Shown in pieces: positions 24,832 through 34,066 of a DNA stretch of 64,000 nucleotides. The number at the start of each line of letters is the position of its first letter. Position 1 is the first letter of the stretch. The stretch is from Marine Group III euryarchaeote CG-Epi4 (GTDB lineage: Archaea; Thermoplasmatota; Poseidoniia; MGIII; CG-Epi1). The stretch is taken from NCBI GenBank assembly GCA_001875365.1, contig MIYX01000001.1:1-64000 (forward strand), given 5' to 3'. Below the pieces are notes generated by a model, which saw only the letters and a program-made list of their open reading frames with translations, did not search any database and was not told where the DNA came from. The position numbers were made by a program, and so were the translations under genes.

Positions 24832-27800
24832 GTGGTATTGATAGCATCTAATGAGATGGAGGCTTATTTTGAAGATTTAGAAAAAAAAGCCGATACTTGT
24901 TACACTCTAGTTGAGAAGGTTCGAAAAGCGGGTTTTGATCCTTCAGATTCGCCAGAGATACCTAGAGCTAAAGATTTAGCGGAAAGAGTAGAAGCGCAAG
25001 TAGGTCCAGAAGGTATAGCTCCAAGAATAAGAGAAGTAGCTGAAGATAATGATAGAGAATCTACTGCTTTAATAATTGCTAAAGAGCTTGCAGGAAAATT
25101 AAAATCTGAGCTAGGGTTAGAAAAAGCATTAGAACAGGCAGTTAGAACATCGTTATCCATACTTACAGAGGGGGTTTTAGTTGCCCCTACAGAAGGAGTT
25201 GTAAAGGTAAGCACTCTTGAAAACAGTAATAAAACTAAATGTGCTTCAATATACTATGCGGGGCCCATTCGTGCTGCAGGTGGTACCGCTCAAGCATTAT
25301 CTGTTTTAATTGCCGACGTAGTTAGAAGAGAATTAGATTTAGATCCATATATTCCAACTCCTGCTGAAATTGAAAGATATAAAGAAGAGATTCCTCTTTA
25401 CAAAAGAGCAGTTAATTTACAATACGTTCCAAGCCCAGATGAAATACATACAATTGTGACATCATGCCCTATTTGTGTTACGGGAGAACGCACAGATAAG
25501 TTAGAGGTTGCAGGAAATCGAGATCTCCCTCGTGTTGAGACGAATTCTTTGAGAGGAGGAGCATGTCTAGTTTTGGCTGAGGGTCTTTGTCTTAAAGCTG
25601 CTAAAGTTCTAAAACATGTTGACAAGTTGGGAATAAGTGGTTGGGATTTTCTACGTACTTATACTGAGAAAAAGCGAAAATCAGCTTCTGGCGATGTTAA
25701 AGAGCACAAATATTTGAAAGATGTTTTAGCAGGCCGGCCAATTTTTGCTTTTCCTGATAAACCAGGTAGCTTTAGACTTAGGTATGGACGCTCCAGAACA
25801 GCCGGCTTAGCTTCAATGTCTTTGCATCCCTCTACGATGTTGATTGTCGATTCTTTTGCTGCAATAGGCACTCAATTGAAGCTTCAATTACCTGGTAAAG
25901 CGACAGCTTCTACTCCATGTGACACAATTGAAGGGCCTTCAGTTATACTACAAAACGGTACTTTTACTAGGCTTGATGATTATAATCTAGCTTTGGAAGT
26001 TGTTGGTCAAGTTAAGGAGATTGTTGATTTAGGTGAGCTATTGATTCCAGTAGGAGAATTCTTGGAGAATAATCATCCCCTGCAGCCGTCTGGTTGGTGT
26101 GATGAGTGGTGGGATTCATTATTAGAGTCAAAAAATATAGGAAAATATGGCGGAGATTATTCTTTTTCTTCCATATATGGCTTTTGTAAAGAAAATAATT
26201 TGCCCTTGCATCCGAAGTATACTTACAACTGGGGAGATTTAGGCTCTAATGAAATTTTAGATCTTCGCAATCAGCTTATAATAAATGGTTCAGAGGTTGT
26301 TAAGAATCGTTTTTCAAAAATTTACAAAGAGATTTTCATTAGACTGGGCATGTTCTTTAGAATTGAGGATAATGTGATAGTATTGGAAGATGGGTATCGC
26401 CCCTTGATTACATTATTGGGAATCAAAGAAATAGATGCTAAGTTATTAGCAAGTGATTTAGATAATTACTCGGATGATTCTTTAACTCTGTTATCAGAGT
26501 TATCAGAGGTATTGATAAAATGTAAATCTCCAACACGAATTGGCGCTAGTATGGGTCGTCCTGAGAAAGCTAACGAGCGCAGGCTTAAGCCACCTCCACA
26601 TGTATTATTTCCTCTTGGTGATTCTGGAGGAAATCAACGATTGATTAATACCGCTCTTAAAGAGCGTCCTTATCGAAGAGGATTTACTCAAGGCAAGCTA
26701 GGTTCGATAGAAATGGTAACACAATTAAGATATTGCAAGAATTGTAACAAAGAAACCATTTCGTTAAGATGTTGTAAATCTTTAACTATGGTTAAAGAGG
26801 ACGCTAAGAAGAGAATAGTCGATGTCTCAGAAATAGTAACAAAAGCAATGAATAATACAAAAGTGGGCATACTACCTAAAGTAAAAGGAATCAAAGAATT
26901 AAAATCAGGTCCTAAGATTCCTGAATCTTTAGAAAAAGGAATACTACGTTCAAAATATGATCTAAGAGTTTACAAGGATGGGACACTTAGGTATGATATG
27001 ATAGATTTACCAATTACACATTTTTATCCGAAAGAGATCGGATTATCGGTTGAGAAAGCTTTGGAGTTAGGTTATAGTAAAGATATTGATGGTAAGAAAT
27101 TGGAATCTGAAGACCAATTATTAGAATTAAAAGTACAGGACTTAATTGTTTCAAAAAATGCAGGCCCTTGGCTAGTTAAGGTAGCAAACTTTGTTAATGA
27201 CGAGTTAGTTAAACTTTACGACTCTGAGCCTTTCTACAACGTAACAGCTAATTCAGGAATGCATGATTTAATTGGGAGTCTTCTAATATGCTTGAGTCCT
27301 CACACTTCAGCGGGAGTCTTAGGCAGGTTGATTGGTTTTACTTCAGCTAAAGCTCAATATGGTCATCCTTTCTTCCATGCAGCCAAGAGAAGAAATTGCG
27401 ATGGTGATGAAGATTCCATTATGCTTTTACTTGATGGGCTTCTCAATTTTTCAGATAGTTTTGTACCAACAACTAGGGGCGGAACTATGGATATTCCCAG
27501 AGTTTTATCAACAAGAATTGATCCTATGGAGATAGATAGCGAAGCTCACAATGTTGAATTAAATTCAGAATATCCTTTAGAATTTTATGAGCATACAGAA
27601 AAATCTTCTAATCCTATTGAAGTTCTAGAGTATCTTGATATAGTTTCAAAGAGGTTAGAGAGCCCTGAGCAGTATGAAGGCTATTCTTTTACGCATTCGT
27701 CTTCAAGTATTAATCTGGGTCCGAATGAATCTCGTTATGTTACTTTAGATTCAATGAAAAGTAAAGCTATAGCTTCATTAGAATTAGCCAAAAAAACTAG

Positions 27801-28146
27801 AGCTTCTGATGCAAGTTATGTTGCAGAACAAACTATTGAGAAGCACTTTATTCGTGATATTATAGGAAATTTACGTTCATTTTCAACACAGGGTGTGAGA
27901 TGTAAGAAGTGTAACATGAAGTATCGTAGGCCTCCTTTGAATGATACTTGCTCTTGCGGAGGTTCCTTGCAATTAAATATTTCTCCAGCTTCAGTTGCGA
28001 AATATAGACAAATTGCAGGTGAGATCGCTGAGACATACGGTTCGAGAAAATTCATTCGTCAAAGGTTAGAGTTAGCTTTCAGTGCGATTGAAGAGACGTT
28101 GGAAAACGAACAAATTAAGCAAATGGACTTGGGAGCTTTCCTTTGA
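24832..28146 (+). CDS. polC: DNA polymerase D large subunit (DP2)
   Basis: This 1104-residue protein is the catalytic subunit of the archaeal replicative DNA polymerase PolD. The catalytic acidic motif N-C-D-G-D-E-D is at 855-861. Cys-rich zinc modules are visible at about 634-647 (CKNCNKET...RCC) and about 1025-1043 (CKKCNMKY...CSC), and the family core YYAGPIRAAGGTAQALSV lies near residue 142. No intein interrupts the active-site motif, unlike DP2 of some thermophiles. The start may be this GTG or the ATG at 24856. Its partner, small subunit DP1, is not in the window. The biotin ligase gene overlaps the stop. Confidence 0.97.
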   Translation: MVLIASNEMEAYFEDLEKKADTCYTLVEKVRKAGFDPSDSPEIPRAKDLAERVEAQVGPEGIAPRIREVAEDNDRESTALIIAKELAGKLKSELGLEKALEQAVRTSLSILTEGVLVAPTEGVVKVSTLENSNKTKCASIYYAGPIRAAGGTAQALSVLIADVVRRELDLDPYIPTPAEIERYKEEIPLYKRAVNLQYVPSPDEIHTIVTSCPICVTGERTDKLEVAGNRDLPRVETNSLRGGACLVLAEGLCLKAAKVLKHVDKLGISGWDFLRTYTEKKRKSASGDVKEHKYLKDVLAGRPIFAFPDKPGSFRLRYGRSRTAGLASMSLHPSTMLIVDSFAAIGTQLKLQLPGKATASTPCDTIEGPSVILQNGTFTRLDDYNLALEVVGQVKEIVDLGELLIPVGEFLENNHPLQPSGWCDEWWDSLLESKNIGKYGGDYSFSSIYGFCKENNLPLHPKYTYNWGDLGSNEILDLRNQLIINGSEVVKNRFSKIYKEIFIRLGMFFRIEDNVIVLEDGYRPLITLLGIKEIDAKLLASDLDNYSDDSLTLLSELSEVLIKCKSPTRIGASMGRPEKANERRLKPPPHVLFPLGDSGGNQRLINTALKERPYRRGFTQGKLGSIEMVTQLRYCKNCNKETISLRCCKSLTMVKEDAKKRIVDVSEIVTKAMNNTKVGILPKVKGIKELKSGPKIPESLEKGILRSKYDLRVYKDGTLRYDMIDLPITHFYPKEIGLSVEKALELGYSKDIDGKKLESEDQLLELKVQDLIVSKNAGPWLVKVANFVNDELVKLYDSEPFYNVTANSGMHDLIGSLLICLSPHTSAGVLGRLIGFTSAKAQYGHPFFHAAKRRNCDGDEDSIMLLLDGLLNFSDSFVPTTRGGTMDIPRVLSTRIDPMEIDSEAHNVELNSEYPLEFYEHTEKSSNPIEVLEYLDIVSKRLESPEQYEGYSFTHSSSSINLGPNESRYVTLDSMKSKAIASLELAKKTRASDASYVAEQTIEKHFIRDIIGNLRSFSTQGVRCKKCNMKYRRPPLNDTCSCGGSLQLNISPASVAKYRQIAGEIAETYGSRKFIRQRLELAFSAIEETLENEQIKQMDLGAFL

Positions 28147-28775
28147 TAAATGTAATAGATAACATAGATTCGACTAATAGTTGGCTAGCTCAATTCAATT
28201 TAGATTTTTTTGATTCAATAATATCTTTAAAACAATCTGAAGGGCGTGGAAGGCAAGGAAGATCATGGGAATCACATGAAGGTGGTTTTTACTATTCGGT
28301 AGTTTTGCCTAACAATGATTTATTACCGATTATTGTTGGCATTTCTGTAGCTGAAGTTCTTTATGAAAATGGGATAATTGCTAAGGTCAAATGGCCAAAC
28401 GATATATTAGTTGAAGGTAAGAAATTAGGAGGGGTACTTTGCCAAATGAAAGGTGAAAAAGTAATTGTAGGATTGGGAATTAATATGGATAACAAATCTA
28501 GTTTAGAAAAATCTATTAGTCTATCTGCCTTAGGTTTTAGTATTGATAAATTAGATTTTATTAGCAAATTTAATGAAAAAATTAATAGTGCCATGGAAGA
28601 CAGCAATGAAGATATAATAGAACAGTTTCTAATTTATGATTGCTTGATTGGTGAGCATGTCTCTTGGAAAGAGGGTAATGGTCAGGTAGTTAAACTTGCA
28701 GAGGATGGTCGTCTCGTTGTTAGAGATTCCTTGGGTGAATTAATTTTTTTGACAGATGAGGTTCATCTGCAATGA
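28143..28775 (+). CDS. birA: Biotin--[acetyl-CoA-carboxylase] ligase
   Basis: The 210-residue protein has the BPL catalytic domain without the N-terminal DNA-binding domain of E. coli BirA. Motifs are DSTN (9-12), the biotinyl-AMP loop GRGRQGRSW (34-42), KWPNDI (83-88), GKKLGGVL (92-99) and a small C-terminal SH3-like domain. It attaches biotin to a carrier protein, probably the biotin subunit of a propionyl/acetyl-CoA carboxylase upstream of the methylmalonyl-CoA mutase encoded at 31026. The TTG start overlaps the DP2 stop, implying coupled translation. Confidence 0.92.
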   Translation: MINVIDNIDSTNSWLAQFNLDFFDSIISLKQSEGRGRQGRSWESHEGGFYYSVVLPNNDLLPIIVGISVAEVLYENGIIAKVKWPNDILVEGKKLGGVLCQMKGEKVIVGLGINMDNKSSLEKSISLSALGFSIDKLDFISKFNEKINSAMEDSNEDIIEQFLIYDCLIGEHVSWKEGNGQVVKLAEDGRLVVRDSLGELIFLTDEVHLQ

Positions 28776-29353
28776 TTGATTGGGACTCAGAATCCTTTCA
28801 TCCCGTAGTTAATTTACCTGAAAATTATAAAGTTTTAGATTTAACCAAAGGTTCATGGGATTCAGGTGAAAGTGAATACTCAATTGGCAGATATAATGAA
28901 CATAGACCTAATGTATATACTACAGATTTATTCGAAGGAGTTCGTAGTTTACATGTTGGAATAGACATAGGAGGGCCAGTTGGAACTCCTTGCATGGCTT
29001 TTATGAACGGAAAAATCCACAATTTTGGATACAATCCAGAAGCTGGGGATTATGGTAATGTAGTGATCACAGAGCATGAAATTTCAGGTTCAAAGGTTTG
29101 GGCTCTCTATGGGCACTTGGATTCTACGTCAGTGATTGGTAAATCAAAGGGTCAATCAGTCACAAAAGGGCAAACAATAGGATATTTTGGTAATGAAAGT
29201 GAAAATGGTGGTTGGGAGCCTCATTTACACTTTCAATTATCCACGGTTAAGCCTGAAACACATGATTTGCCGGGAGTAGTTTCAATTGAAGAGAGTGCTA
29301 TTGCTCTCAAATTATATCCTGATCCTAGGTTTGTACTTGGTCCCATTTACTGA
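28772..29353 (+). CDS. M23 (LytM-type) metallopeptidase homologue, cytoplasmic
   Basis: The 193-residue protein has the complete LytM/M23 zinc site: H61 and D65 in HVGIDIG, H153 in HLHFQ, and the catalytic H115 (YGHLD) and H151. These enzymes normally cut glycine-containing crosslinks in bacterial peptidoglycan, which archaea of this type lack. No signal peptide or membrane segment is present. The flanking motifs GRYNEHR and ENGGWEPHLHFQ resemble the M23 domain found between kinase and class III aminotransferase domains in some fused bacterial proteins (recalled, not searched). It overlaps the biotin ligase gene by 4 bp. Substrate unknown. Confidence 0.85.
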   Translation: MIDWDSESFHPVVNLPENYKVLDLTKGSWDSGESEYSIGRYNEHRPNVYTTDLFEGVRSLHVGIDIGGPVGTPCMAFMNGKIHNFGYNPEAGDYGNVVITEHEISGSKVWALYGHLDSTSVIGKSKGQSVTKGQTIGYFGNESENGGWEPHLHFQLSTVKPETHDLPGVVSIEESAIALKLYPDPRFVLGPIY

Positions 29354-29392
29354 GTTAACAACTTTTTAATTGGGTATGTTTTATACATTATT

Positions 29393-30127
29393 ATGCGAAG
29401 TATAGTTTTCCTTACGTTATCAATGATTTTGGTTTCATCTGGCTGTCTTGACAGCCTAAAAGATGAATTGATTTCATGTGAAAATAGTGTTGGGGAATGT
29501 AGATATGAAATTCTTCAAGACAGCAAATACTCTAAATTACATATCGAAATTGACTATGTTTCAGGCTATGAGCCAAGTTCCGAGGCTATTGACCTACTTA
29601 GGCAGAGAATTAATGAAGTCACAGATAAAGATTCTGTAACTATCAGTCAAGATAGTTTTGGGAGTACCGATAATAGTTATTCACTTCAAGAAATATTAGA
29701 TATTGAGGCTTCCCAACGTACAAAATTTAAGAGTGGCGATGAGTTTGTAATTCACATTTTGTATCTTAATGGTGAGTTTGAGGATAATGAAAATACGTTA
29801 GGTTTAGCTTACAAAGGTTCTTCATTTGCTATGTTCCAAGAGAAAATTGAAGATGCATCCTTCTTATTTATATCAGCTCAGGACATTGAAAAAGCAGTTT
29901 TAGTGCATGAATATGGTCATCTTTTGGGATTAGTTAACATGGGATATACATCGCCTCACGATCATGAAGATCCTGAACATCCACATCATTCCAATAATGA
30001 AGAGTCTGTTATGTACTGGGCAGTTGAAAGTCAGGACTTCTACAATCAATTGGACGGGGAACCTCCAAATAATTTTGATTCTTACGATTTAGATGATTTA
30101 AATATGATGAGACAAGGTAAGTTGTAG
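29393..30127 (+). CDS. Metzincin-like zinc metalloprotease, putative lipoprotein
   Basis: The 244-residue protein starts with a lipoprotein-type signal, VSSGC18. The zinc-binding helix reads H172-E-Y-G-H176-L-L-G179-L-V-N182, and a Met-turn-like SVMYW follows at 205-209, together suggesting the metzincin fold. The usual third ligand (His or Asp) is Asn182; a His-rich loop (HDHEDPEHPHH, about 189-199) could supply it instead. It is probably an extracytoplasmic protease anchored by a lipid. The next gene starts at its last base. Substrate unknown. Confidence 0.75.
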   Translation: MRSIVFLTLSMILVSSGCLDSLKDELISCENSVGECRYEILQDSKYSKLHIEIDYVSGYEPSSEAIDLLRQRINEVTDKDSVTISQDSFGSTDNSYSLQEILDIEASQRTKFKSGDEFVIHILYLNGEFEDNENTLGLAYKGSSFAMFQEKIEDASFLFISAQDIEKAVLVHEYGHLLGLVNMGYTSPHDHEDPEHPHHSNNEESVMYWAVESQDFYNQLDGEPPNNFDSYDLDDLNMMRQGKL

Positions 30128-30486
30128 TGTACAAACTAAAATATGTCCAACTCACAATCATCTACATTTTAATGATTAGTATGCTTAGTCATATCCCTAA
30201 TAATAGTCTTCCAGAATCAGATAATGGTTTTTCTAGTATAGATAAAATTTTTCATTTCGCTGAGTTTTTCATTTTAGGCTTATTAATTCAATTCACGTTA
30301 TATGAAAGAGAAATTTCCAGCCAAAAAGCAGTTGTGTTTATGACGGTTATTTTTGGTTTTTCAATCGCTTGTCTCGATGAACTACATCAGAGTTTTATTC
30401 AAGGACGAGTTTGTTCGGTAGAAGATTTATTATTTGATTTTTTAGGAGTATTCTTGAGTTTTCTTAATTATAAAAACTTTTTTTAA
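30127..30486 (+). CDS. VanZ-like small membrane protein
   Basis: The 119-residue protein has about four membrane helices and the VanZ-family motifs DKIFHFAEFFILG and LDELHQSFIQGR...VEDLLFDFLG. VanZ relatives are found in antibiotic-resistance loci and in many other genomes, and their biochemistry is poorly known. The GTG start overlaps the stop of the metzincin gene, so they form one unit. The 3' end overlaps, tail to tail, the small minus-strand gene at 30464-30604 by 23 bp. Confidence 0.8.
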   Translation: MYKLKYVQLTIIYILMISMLSHIPNNSLPESDNGFSSIDKIFHFAEFFILGLLIQFTLYEREISSQKAVVFMTVIFGFSIACLDELHQSFIQGRVCSVEDLLFDFLGVFLSFLNYKNFF

Positions 30487-30604
30487 TTTTTTTAACTTTT
30501 CTTTTTAACTTCACTACTTTTCTAGTTTTAGGTTTGGCATCAAAGGAAATCCATCCTGTACCTTTTTGCGTGCAACTTGGTTCATCAGTATAATCTGCTG
30601 CCAT
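30464..30604 (-). CDS. Small basic protein downstream of RNase P RNA (46 residues)
   Basis: An ORF runs from an ATG at 30604 to a TAA at 30464. The product starts MAADYTDEPSCTQKGTGWIS and has a strongly basic tail (KTRKVVKLKRKVKKIKKS), suggesting nucleic-acid or ribosome binding. A TATA-like TTTAAATA at 30630-30637 is centred 29 bp before the ATG, as for a leaderless mRNA. It is on the same strand as the RNase P RNA gene, about 50 bp downstream, and overlaps the VanZ gene's end antiparallel. Not a family I recognise; the case rests on start, promoter spacing and composition. Confidence 0.55.
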   Translation of the reverse strand: MAADYTDEPSCTQKGTGWISFDAKPKTRKVVKLKRKVKKIKKSFYN

Positions 30605-30654
30605 GATATTTCGCGGCCTGCAAAATGGTTATTTAAAACTAGTGTATGTTTTTA

Positions 30655-30950
30655 TGTCAGGTGATGGGAGTAAGCCCCTTTCTGTTAACCAAAATGGTTG
30701 GCGACATTTAGCTTTGCTTCCTACCTACCGCTCCCGAGCAGGTCTACGCGGTTACTTGGAATTGCTCCGGCAGGGGTACTCGTTTCATCAAATCCTCCAT
30801 CGACGTCACGTCCTAGACGATCATTCCTATGATGGGGCTGTGTCGTTTCTGTTGCATTGCCAATCCTCTCGGATTCCTTACGGCTGCCTTGCTCATGGAG
30901 AGGGGACTTTCCTCAGCCTAAGGCCGTCGGTCGCCCTCCATCTCCTGACA
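30655..30950 (-). ncRNA. rnpB: RNase P RNA, archaeal
   Basis: The minus strand of this markedly GC-richer island folds as RNase P RNA. Its termini pair perfectly as helix P1 (5' TGTCAGG at 30950-30944 with 3' CCTGACA at 30661-30655). The conserved 5' element reads GAGGAAAGTCCCCTC, ACAGAAAC follows in the middle, and ACAGAAAGGGGCTTA lies near the 3' end. The length is 296 nt, normal for archaea. It cleaves 5' leaders from pre-tRNAs with several proteins, one of which (Rnp4) is encoded at 34067. A minus-strand TATATAT box lies 26 bp upstream. The 119-codon plus-strand ORF over it is not a gene. Confidence 0.93.
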
Positions 30951-30971
30951 ATGTTTTATTGATACATTAGC

Positions 30972-30980
30972 ATATATAGT
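30972..30980 (-). promoter_or_regulatory. TATA box of RNase P RNA
   Basis: On the minus strand ACTATATAT is centred about 26 bp before the P1 helix that marks the RNA's 5' end. It is back to back with the mutase promoter on the plus strand. Confidence 0.6.
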
Positions 30981-30998
30981 TCACTGTTACGGTAAACC

Positions 30999-31006
30999 CT
31001 TATTTA
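30999..31006 (+). promoter_or_regulatory. TATA box of methylmalonyl-CoA mutase
   Basis: CTTATTTA is centred about 24 bp before the ATG at 31026. The 75-bp region 30951-31025 thus holds two divergent promoters and nothing else I can see. Confidence 0.5.
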
Positions 31007-31025
31007 CTGGACATAATCGCAATTA

Positions 31026-32729
31026 ATGCCAAAGGATGAAGAGGCTTCTGCAAATCTAAACGAAAACGATTCTGAGTACAAACAAGCTTATGATAAATGG
31101 GTCAAAGATGTCTTGGAGCCAGCTCTAGCAAAGCATCCTGAAAGAAATAAAAAATTTATGACGACCTCCAGTCAAAAAGTAGATAGATTATACACACCAT
31201 TAGATAATTCGGGTATTGATTTTGAAAATGATATTTCTTTTCCAGGTCAATTCCCATACACACGGGGTATCCACTCAACAATGTACCGTGGCCGTTTATG
31301 GACTATGCGAATGTTTGCAGGATTTGGGTCAGCTGAAGAGACAAACGAGAGATTCAAGTACTTATTGGAGCAAGGTAACGCAGGTTTGAGTACGGCCTTT
31401 GATTTACCGACTCTCTATGGATATGATAGTGATTCTCCTATGGCTGCAGGAGAATTTGGTGAATGTGGCGTAGGAGTTAGTAGCATTGAAGACATGTCTA
31501 TTTTGTTTAAGGATATTCCACTTGACAAGGTTACTACCTCAATGACGATTAATTCACCAGCTGCTATGACATGGGCTATGTACATTGCTAATGCCGAAAA
31601 TCGAGGCATTCCTAAGTCTAATCTTGGAGGTACAATTCAAAATGATATTCTTAAGGAATACATTGCACAGAAGGAATACATTTTCCCACCTAATCCTTCT
31701 ATGAGATTAGTCACAGATACGGTTGAATATGGAACTAAAAACATGCCTAAGTGGAATACCATATCAATTTCTGGATATCACATTAGAGAAGCAGGTTCAA
31801 CAGCAGTACAAGAACTTGCTTTTACTTTAGCAGATGGTTACGCTTATGCTGATTGGGCAATTGAAAGAGGTTTGAACATTGACGATTTTGCTCCTAGGTT
31901 CAGTTTCTTTTTTAATGCGCATAATGATTTTTTTGAAGAAATAGCAAAATATAGGGCAGCTAGAAGGATTTGGGCTCGAGATATGAAATACAAATATGGA
32001 GCTAAAGATCCACGAAGTTTAACACTTAGATTTCATACACAAACTGCTGGCTGTAGTTTGACTGCACAACAGCCTGAAATTAATATAGTCCGTGTAGCTA
32101 TTCAAGCAATGGCCGGAGTTTTGGGAGGTACTCAATCATTACATACAGATTCAATGGATGAAGCTCTTGCTTTACCATCAGAAAAAGCAGTTCAAATTGC
32201 TTTAAGAACTCAGCAAATTATAGCACATGAATCTGGTGTAGCTAATGTAGCAGATCCTTTGGGAGGAAGTTACTACTTAGAATGGTTAACAGATGATATG
32301 GAAAGGCAGGCTCGAGAATACTTTGATCGAATAGAATCTCTAGGAGGCGTAGTTCAAGCAATAGAGAAAGGCTTTTTCCAAAAAGAAATTGCAATAGCTG
32401 CATACAAATATCAGCAAGAAATAGATAATGATGAAAGAGTAGTTGTTGGAGTCAATGAATTTACCTCAGATGAGCCTGTAGAAATACCCATATTGGAAAT
32501 GGATCCTGAGGGTTTTGAAAGGCAATGTAAAAGGTTGAAAGCTCTTCGTTCTAACAGAGACAAGAGTAGGCATTCAGCTAGCCTCAGAGCAATTGAGAAG
32601 GCTGCAGAAGGCGATGAGAACCTTATGCCTCATTTTATTGAAGCTGCAAAAGCTAAAGCGACTCTTGGTGAAATGTGTGATGTTCTGAGAGGTGTTTTTG
32701 GTGAATACAGAGAGGGCTCAGATTTCTGA
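31026..32729 (+). CDS. mcmA1: Methylmalonyl-CoA mutase, large (catalytic) subunit
   Basis: The 567-residue protein matches the substrate-binding TIM-barrel half of methylmalonyl-CoA mutase: [24 protein letters not shown] is split as [10 protein letters not shown] and [10 protein letters not shown] near residues 77-99, then [20 protein letters not shown] follows. The B12-binding domain is absent, as usual in archaea and some bacteria where it is a separate subunit, not encoded here. The enzyme interconverts methylmalonyl-CoA and succinyl-CoA, the last step of propionate and odd-chain or branched amino-acid breakdown. A kinase-like gene starts around its stop. A related acyl-CoA mutase such as isobutyryl-CoA mutase is possible but less likely. 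Confidence 0.92.
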   Translation: MPKDEEASANLNENDSEYKQAYDKWVKDVLEPALAKHPERNKKFMTTSSQKVDRLYTPLDNSGIDFENDISFPGQFPYTRGIHSTMYRGRLWTMRMFAGFGSAEETNERFKYLLEQGNAGLSTAFDLPTLYGYDSDSPMAAGEFGECGVGVSSIEDMSILFKDIPLDKVTTSMTINSPAAMTWAMYIANAENRGIPKSNLGGTIQNDILKEYIAQKEYIFPPNPSMRLVTDTVEYGTKNMPKWNTISISGYHIREAGSTAVQELAFTLADGYAYADWAIERGLNIDDFAPRFSFFFNAHNDFFEEIAKYRAARRIWARDMKYKYGAKDPRSLTLRFHTQTAGCSLTAQQPEINIVRVAIQAMAGVLGGTQSLHTDSMDEALALPSEKAVQIALRTQQIIAHESGVANVADPLGGSYYLEWLTDDMERQAREYFDRIESLGGVVQAIEKGFFQKEIAIAAYKYQQEIDNDERVVVGVNEFTSDEPVEIPILEMDPEGFERQCKRLKALRSNRDKSRHSASLRAIEKAAEGDENLMPHFIEAAKAKATLGEMCDVLRGVFGEYREGSDF

Positions 32730-32736
32730 GAATATT

Positions 32737-33297
32737 TTGAAATCAATAGTATTTGGTCTCACTGGTAAAAATGCCTCAGGTAAAGGTACAGTGGCTGAAA
32801 TATTGAAGAAAAAGAAATTCACATATCACTCTTTATCAGATTCACTTAGAGATGAGCTTAAGTCATTAAAAAAGGAAGAGACACGTGAAAATCTAATTGA
32901 GATAGGTAATAAGCTTAGGAAAGAAGGAGGTCCTGGTGTTCTAGCCGATAAATTGATACCAAAATTAAATTCTGAAAGTAATCACATTGTAGACTCAATT
33001 AGAAATCCACTTGAGGTGATTTCCTTGAGGAATGAGACTCAGTTACGCAGTTTTTTCTTGATTTCAGTCGATGCAAACGCAAGATTAAGGTACGATAGAC
33101 TTTGCTCTAGAGGTAGAATTGGAGATACAGATTCTTGGGATAAATTTGTAGAGCAAGAAAGAAGAGAAGAAAACAATGATGATCCAAATAAACAGCAATT
33201 ATCTAAAACTATGGAAATGGCAGACTATATGATAGATAATAGTGGAACACTTGAGGAATTGGAAGCCGAAGTTAACAAAATTATTTACAGTTTATAG
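32737..33297 (+). CDS. P-loop nucleotide kinase-like protein (UPF0200/CoaE-like)
   Basis: From TTG 32737 this is a 186-residue P-loop protein with Walker A GLTGKNASGKGT (7-18), a lid-like segment and the acidic strand HIVDSIRNPLEV. It resembles the archaeal UPF0200 family of CoaE/adenylate-kinase-like NTPases; the true substrate is unknown. An upstream GTG at 32692 in frame would overlap the mutase gene by 38 bp and adds residues with no family similarity, so the TTG is preferred. The 3' end overlaps the convergent membrane-protein gene by 6 bp. Confidence 0.7.
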   Translation: MKSIVFGLTGKNASGKGTVAEILKKKKFTYHSLSDSLRDELKSLKKEETRENLIEIGNKLRKEGGPGVLADKLIPKLNSESNHIVDSIRNPLEVISLRNETQLRSFFLISVDANARLRYDRLCSRGRIGDTDSWDKFVEQERREENNDDPNKQQLSKTMEMADYMIDNSGTLEELEAEVNKIIYSL

Positions 33298-34014
33298 ATT
33301 CCATTCGTATGTTGTTGTTAAAAAAAACATGAACGCAATTGGCATTAAATGGAATGCCATCCCAAATGCAACATTTACAACCATCCATCTTCCAGCATAA
33401 TTGTTTGGCATTTCCATGACTTTGTCTACTACTGAGTTTGTCGTATCGACAACCTTACCTGCAAAAAACCCAACAAACTTTGCTACTCTTTCATGAGGCA
33501 ATGCCTCATTACCTTTATCCCTTGAACTCTTTAACCAATCTCCCATTTGGAGCATTCTATCAACCATTGGCCTATATTTTTGAACGTCTACACTTATCAG
33601 CTTCACAGCCAAATTTCTTGTGTCCCATACCCTTCTCCAGTCAAGATATGTATGCCCCACAAAGAATAAAATCATTAACCATATTTGCCATGGCGGCGTT
33701 TGTTCCCAGTTTGGAGGTGTTAATTTCAAATCAAAAAACTCTACAACTCCGTCTTCAGGTTCAAAAATGATAAATCTCAATACAGCAATTGTTGCTGGAA
33801 CCAATAGCCCTACGGTAAACTTTGCAGCTATCGAATAACCTTTTGGAATTTCTCTTAATCTTTCAAAAATCCATTTTAGATGGTGCCCATGAATTTGAAT
33901 AGCTTTTAATGCAGGTTCTCCCAAAAATATTAATCTTTGTATAATTGGAATGAATATCAGTGCGTGAAAGTAGAGTTCCCATGGCGTATCCCAGCTTAAG
34001 TAGTCATCCAGCAT
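33292..34014 (-). CDS. Membrane protein of unknown function
   Basis: The 240-residue protein has about four hydrophobic segments (near 13-31, 62-84, 107-124 and 217-236) with a polar region of about 90 residues between the third and fourth. No motif is recognised. A minus-strand TATA-like CCTTTAACTA lies about 20-27 bp before its ATG. It is divergent from the RNase P protein gene, whose promoter shares the short gap. Confidence 0.65.
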   Translation of the reverse strand: MLDDYLSWDTPWELYFHALIFIPIIQRLIFLGEPALKAIQIHGHHLKWIFERLREIPKGYSIAAKFTVGLLVPATIAVLRFIIFEPEDGVVEFFDLKLTPPNWEQTPPWQIWLMILFFVGHTYLDWRRVWDTRNLAVKLISVDVQKYRPMVDRMLQMGDWLKSSRDKGNEALPHERVAKFVGFFAGKVVDTTNSVVDKVMEMPNNYAGRWMVVNVAFGMAFHLMPIAFMFFLTTTYEWNL

Positions 34015-34066
34015 TTTCTTTTTTAGTTAAAGGAGGGTGTTAAAAAAAGGACCTAATAGGTACTTT

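Noticed and set aside
24832..28146. Intein in the PolD large subunit
   Set aside because: The length (1104 residues) is normal and the active-site motif is uninterrupted; no intein splice-junction blocks are seen.
30603..30962. A 119-codon plus-strand ORF
   Set aside because: It is the reverse complement of RNase P RNA, which has paired ends, conserved elements and its own promoter. The Ser/Leu-rich product is an artefact of the GC-richer RNA gene.
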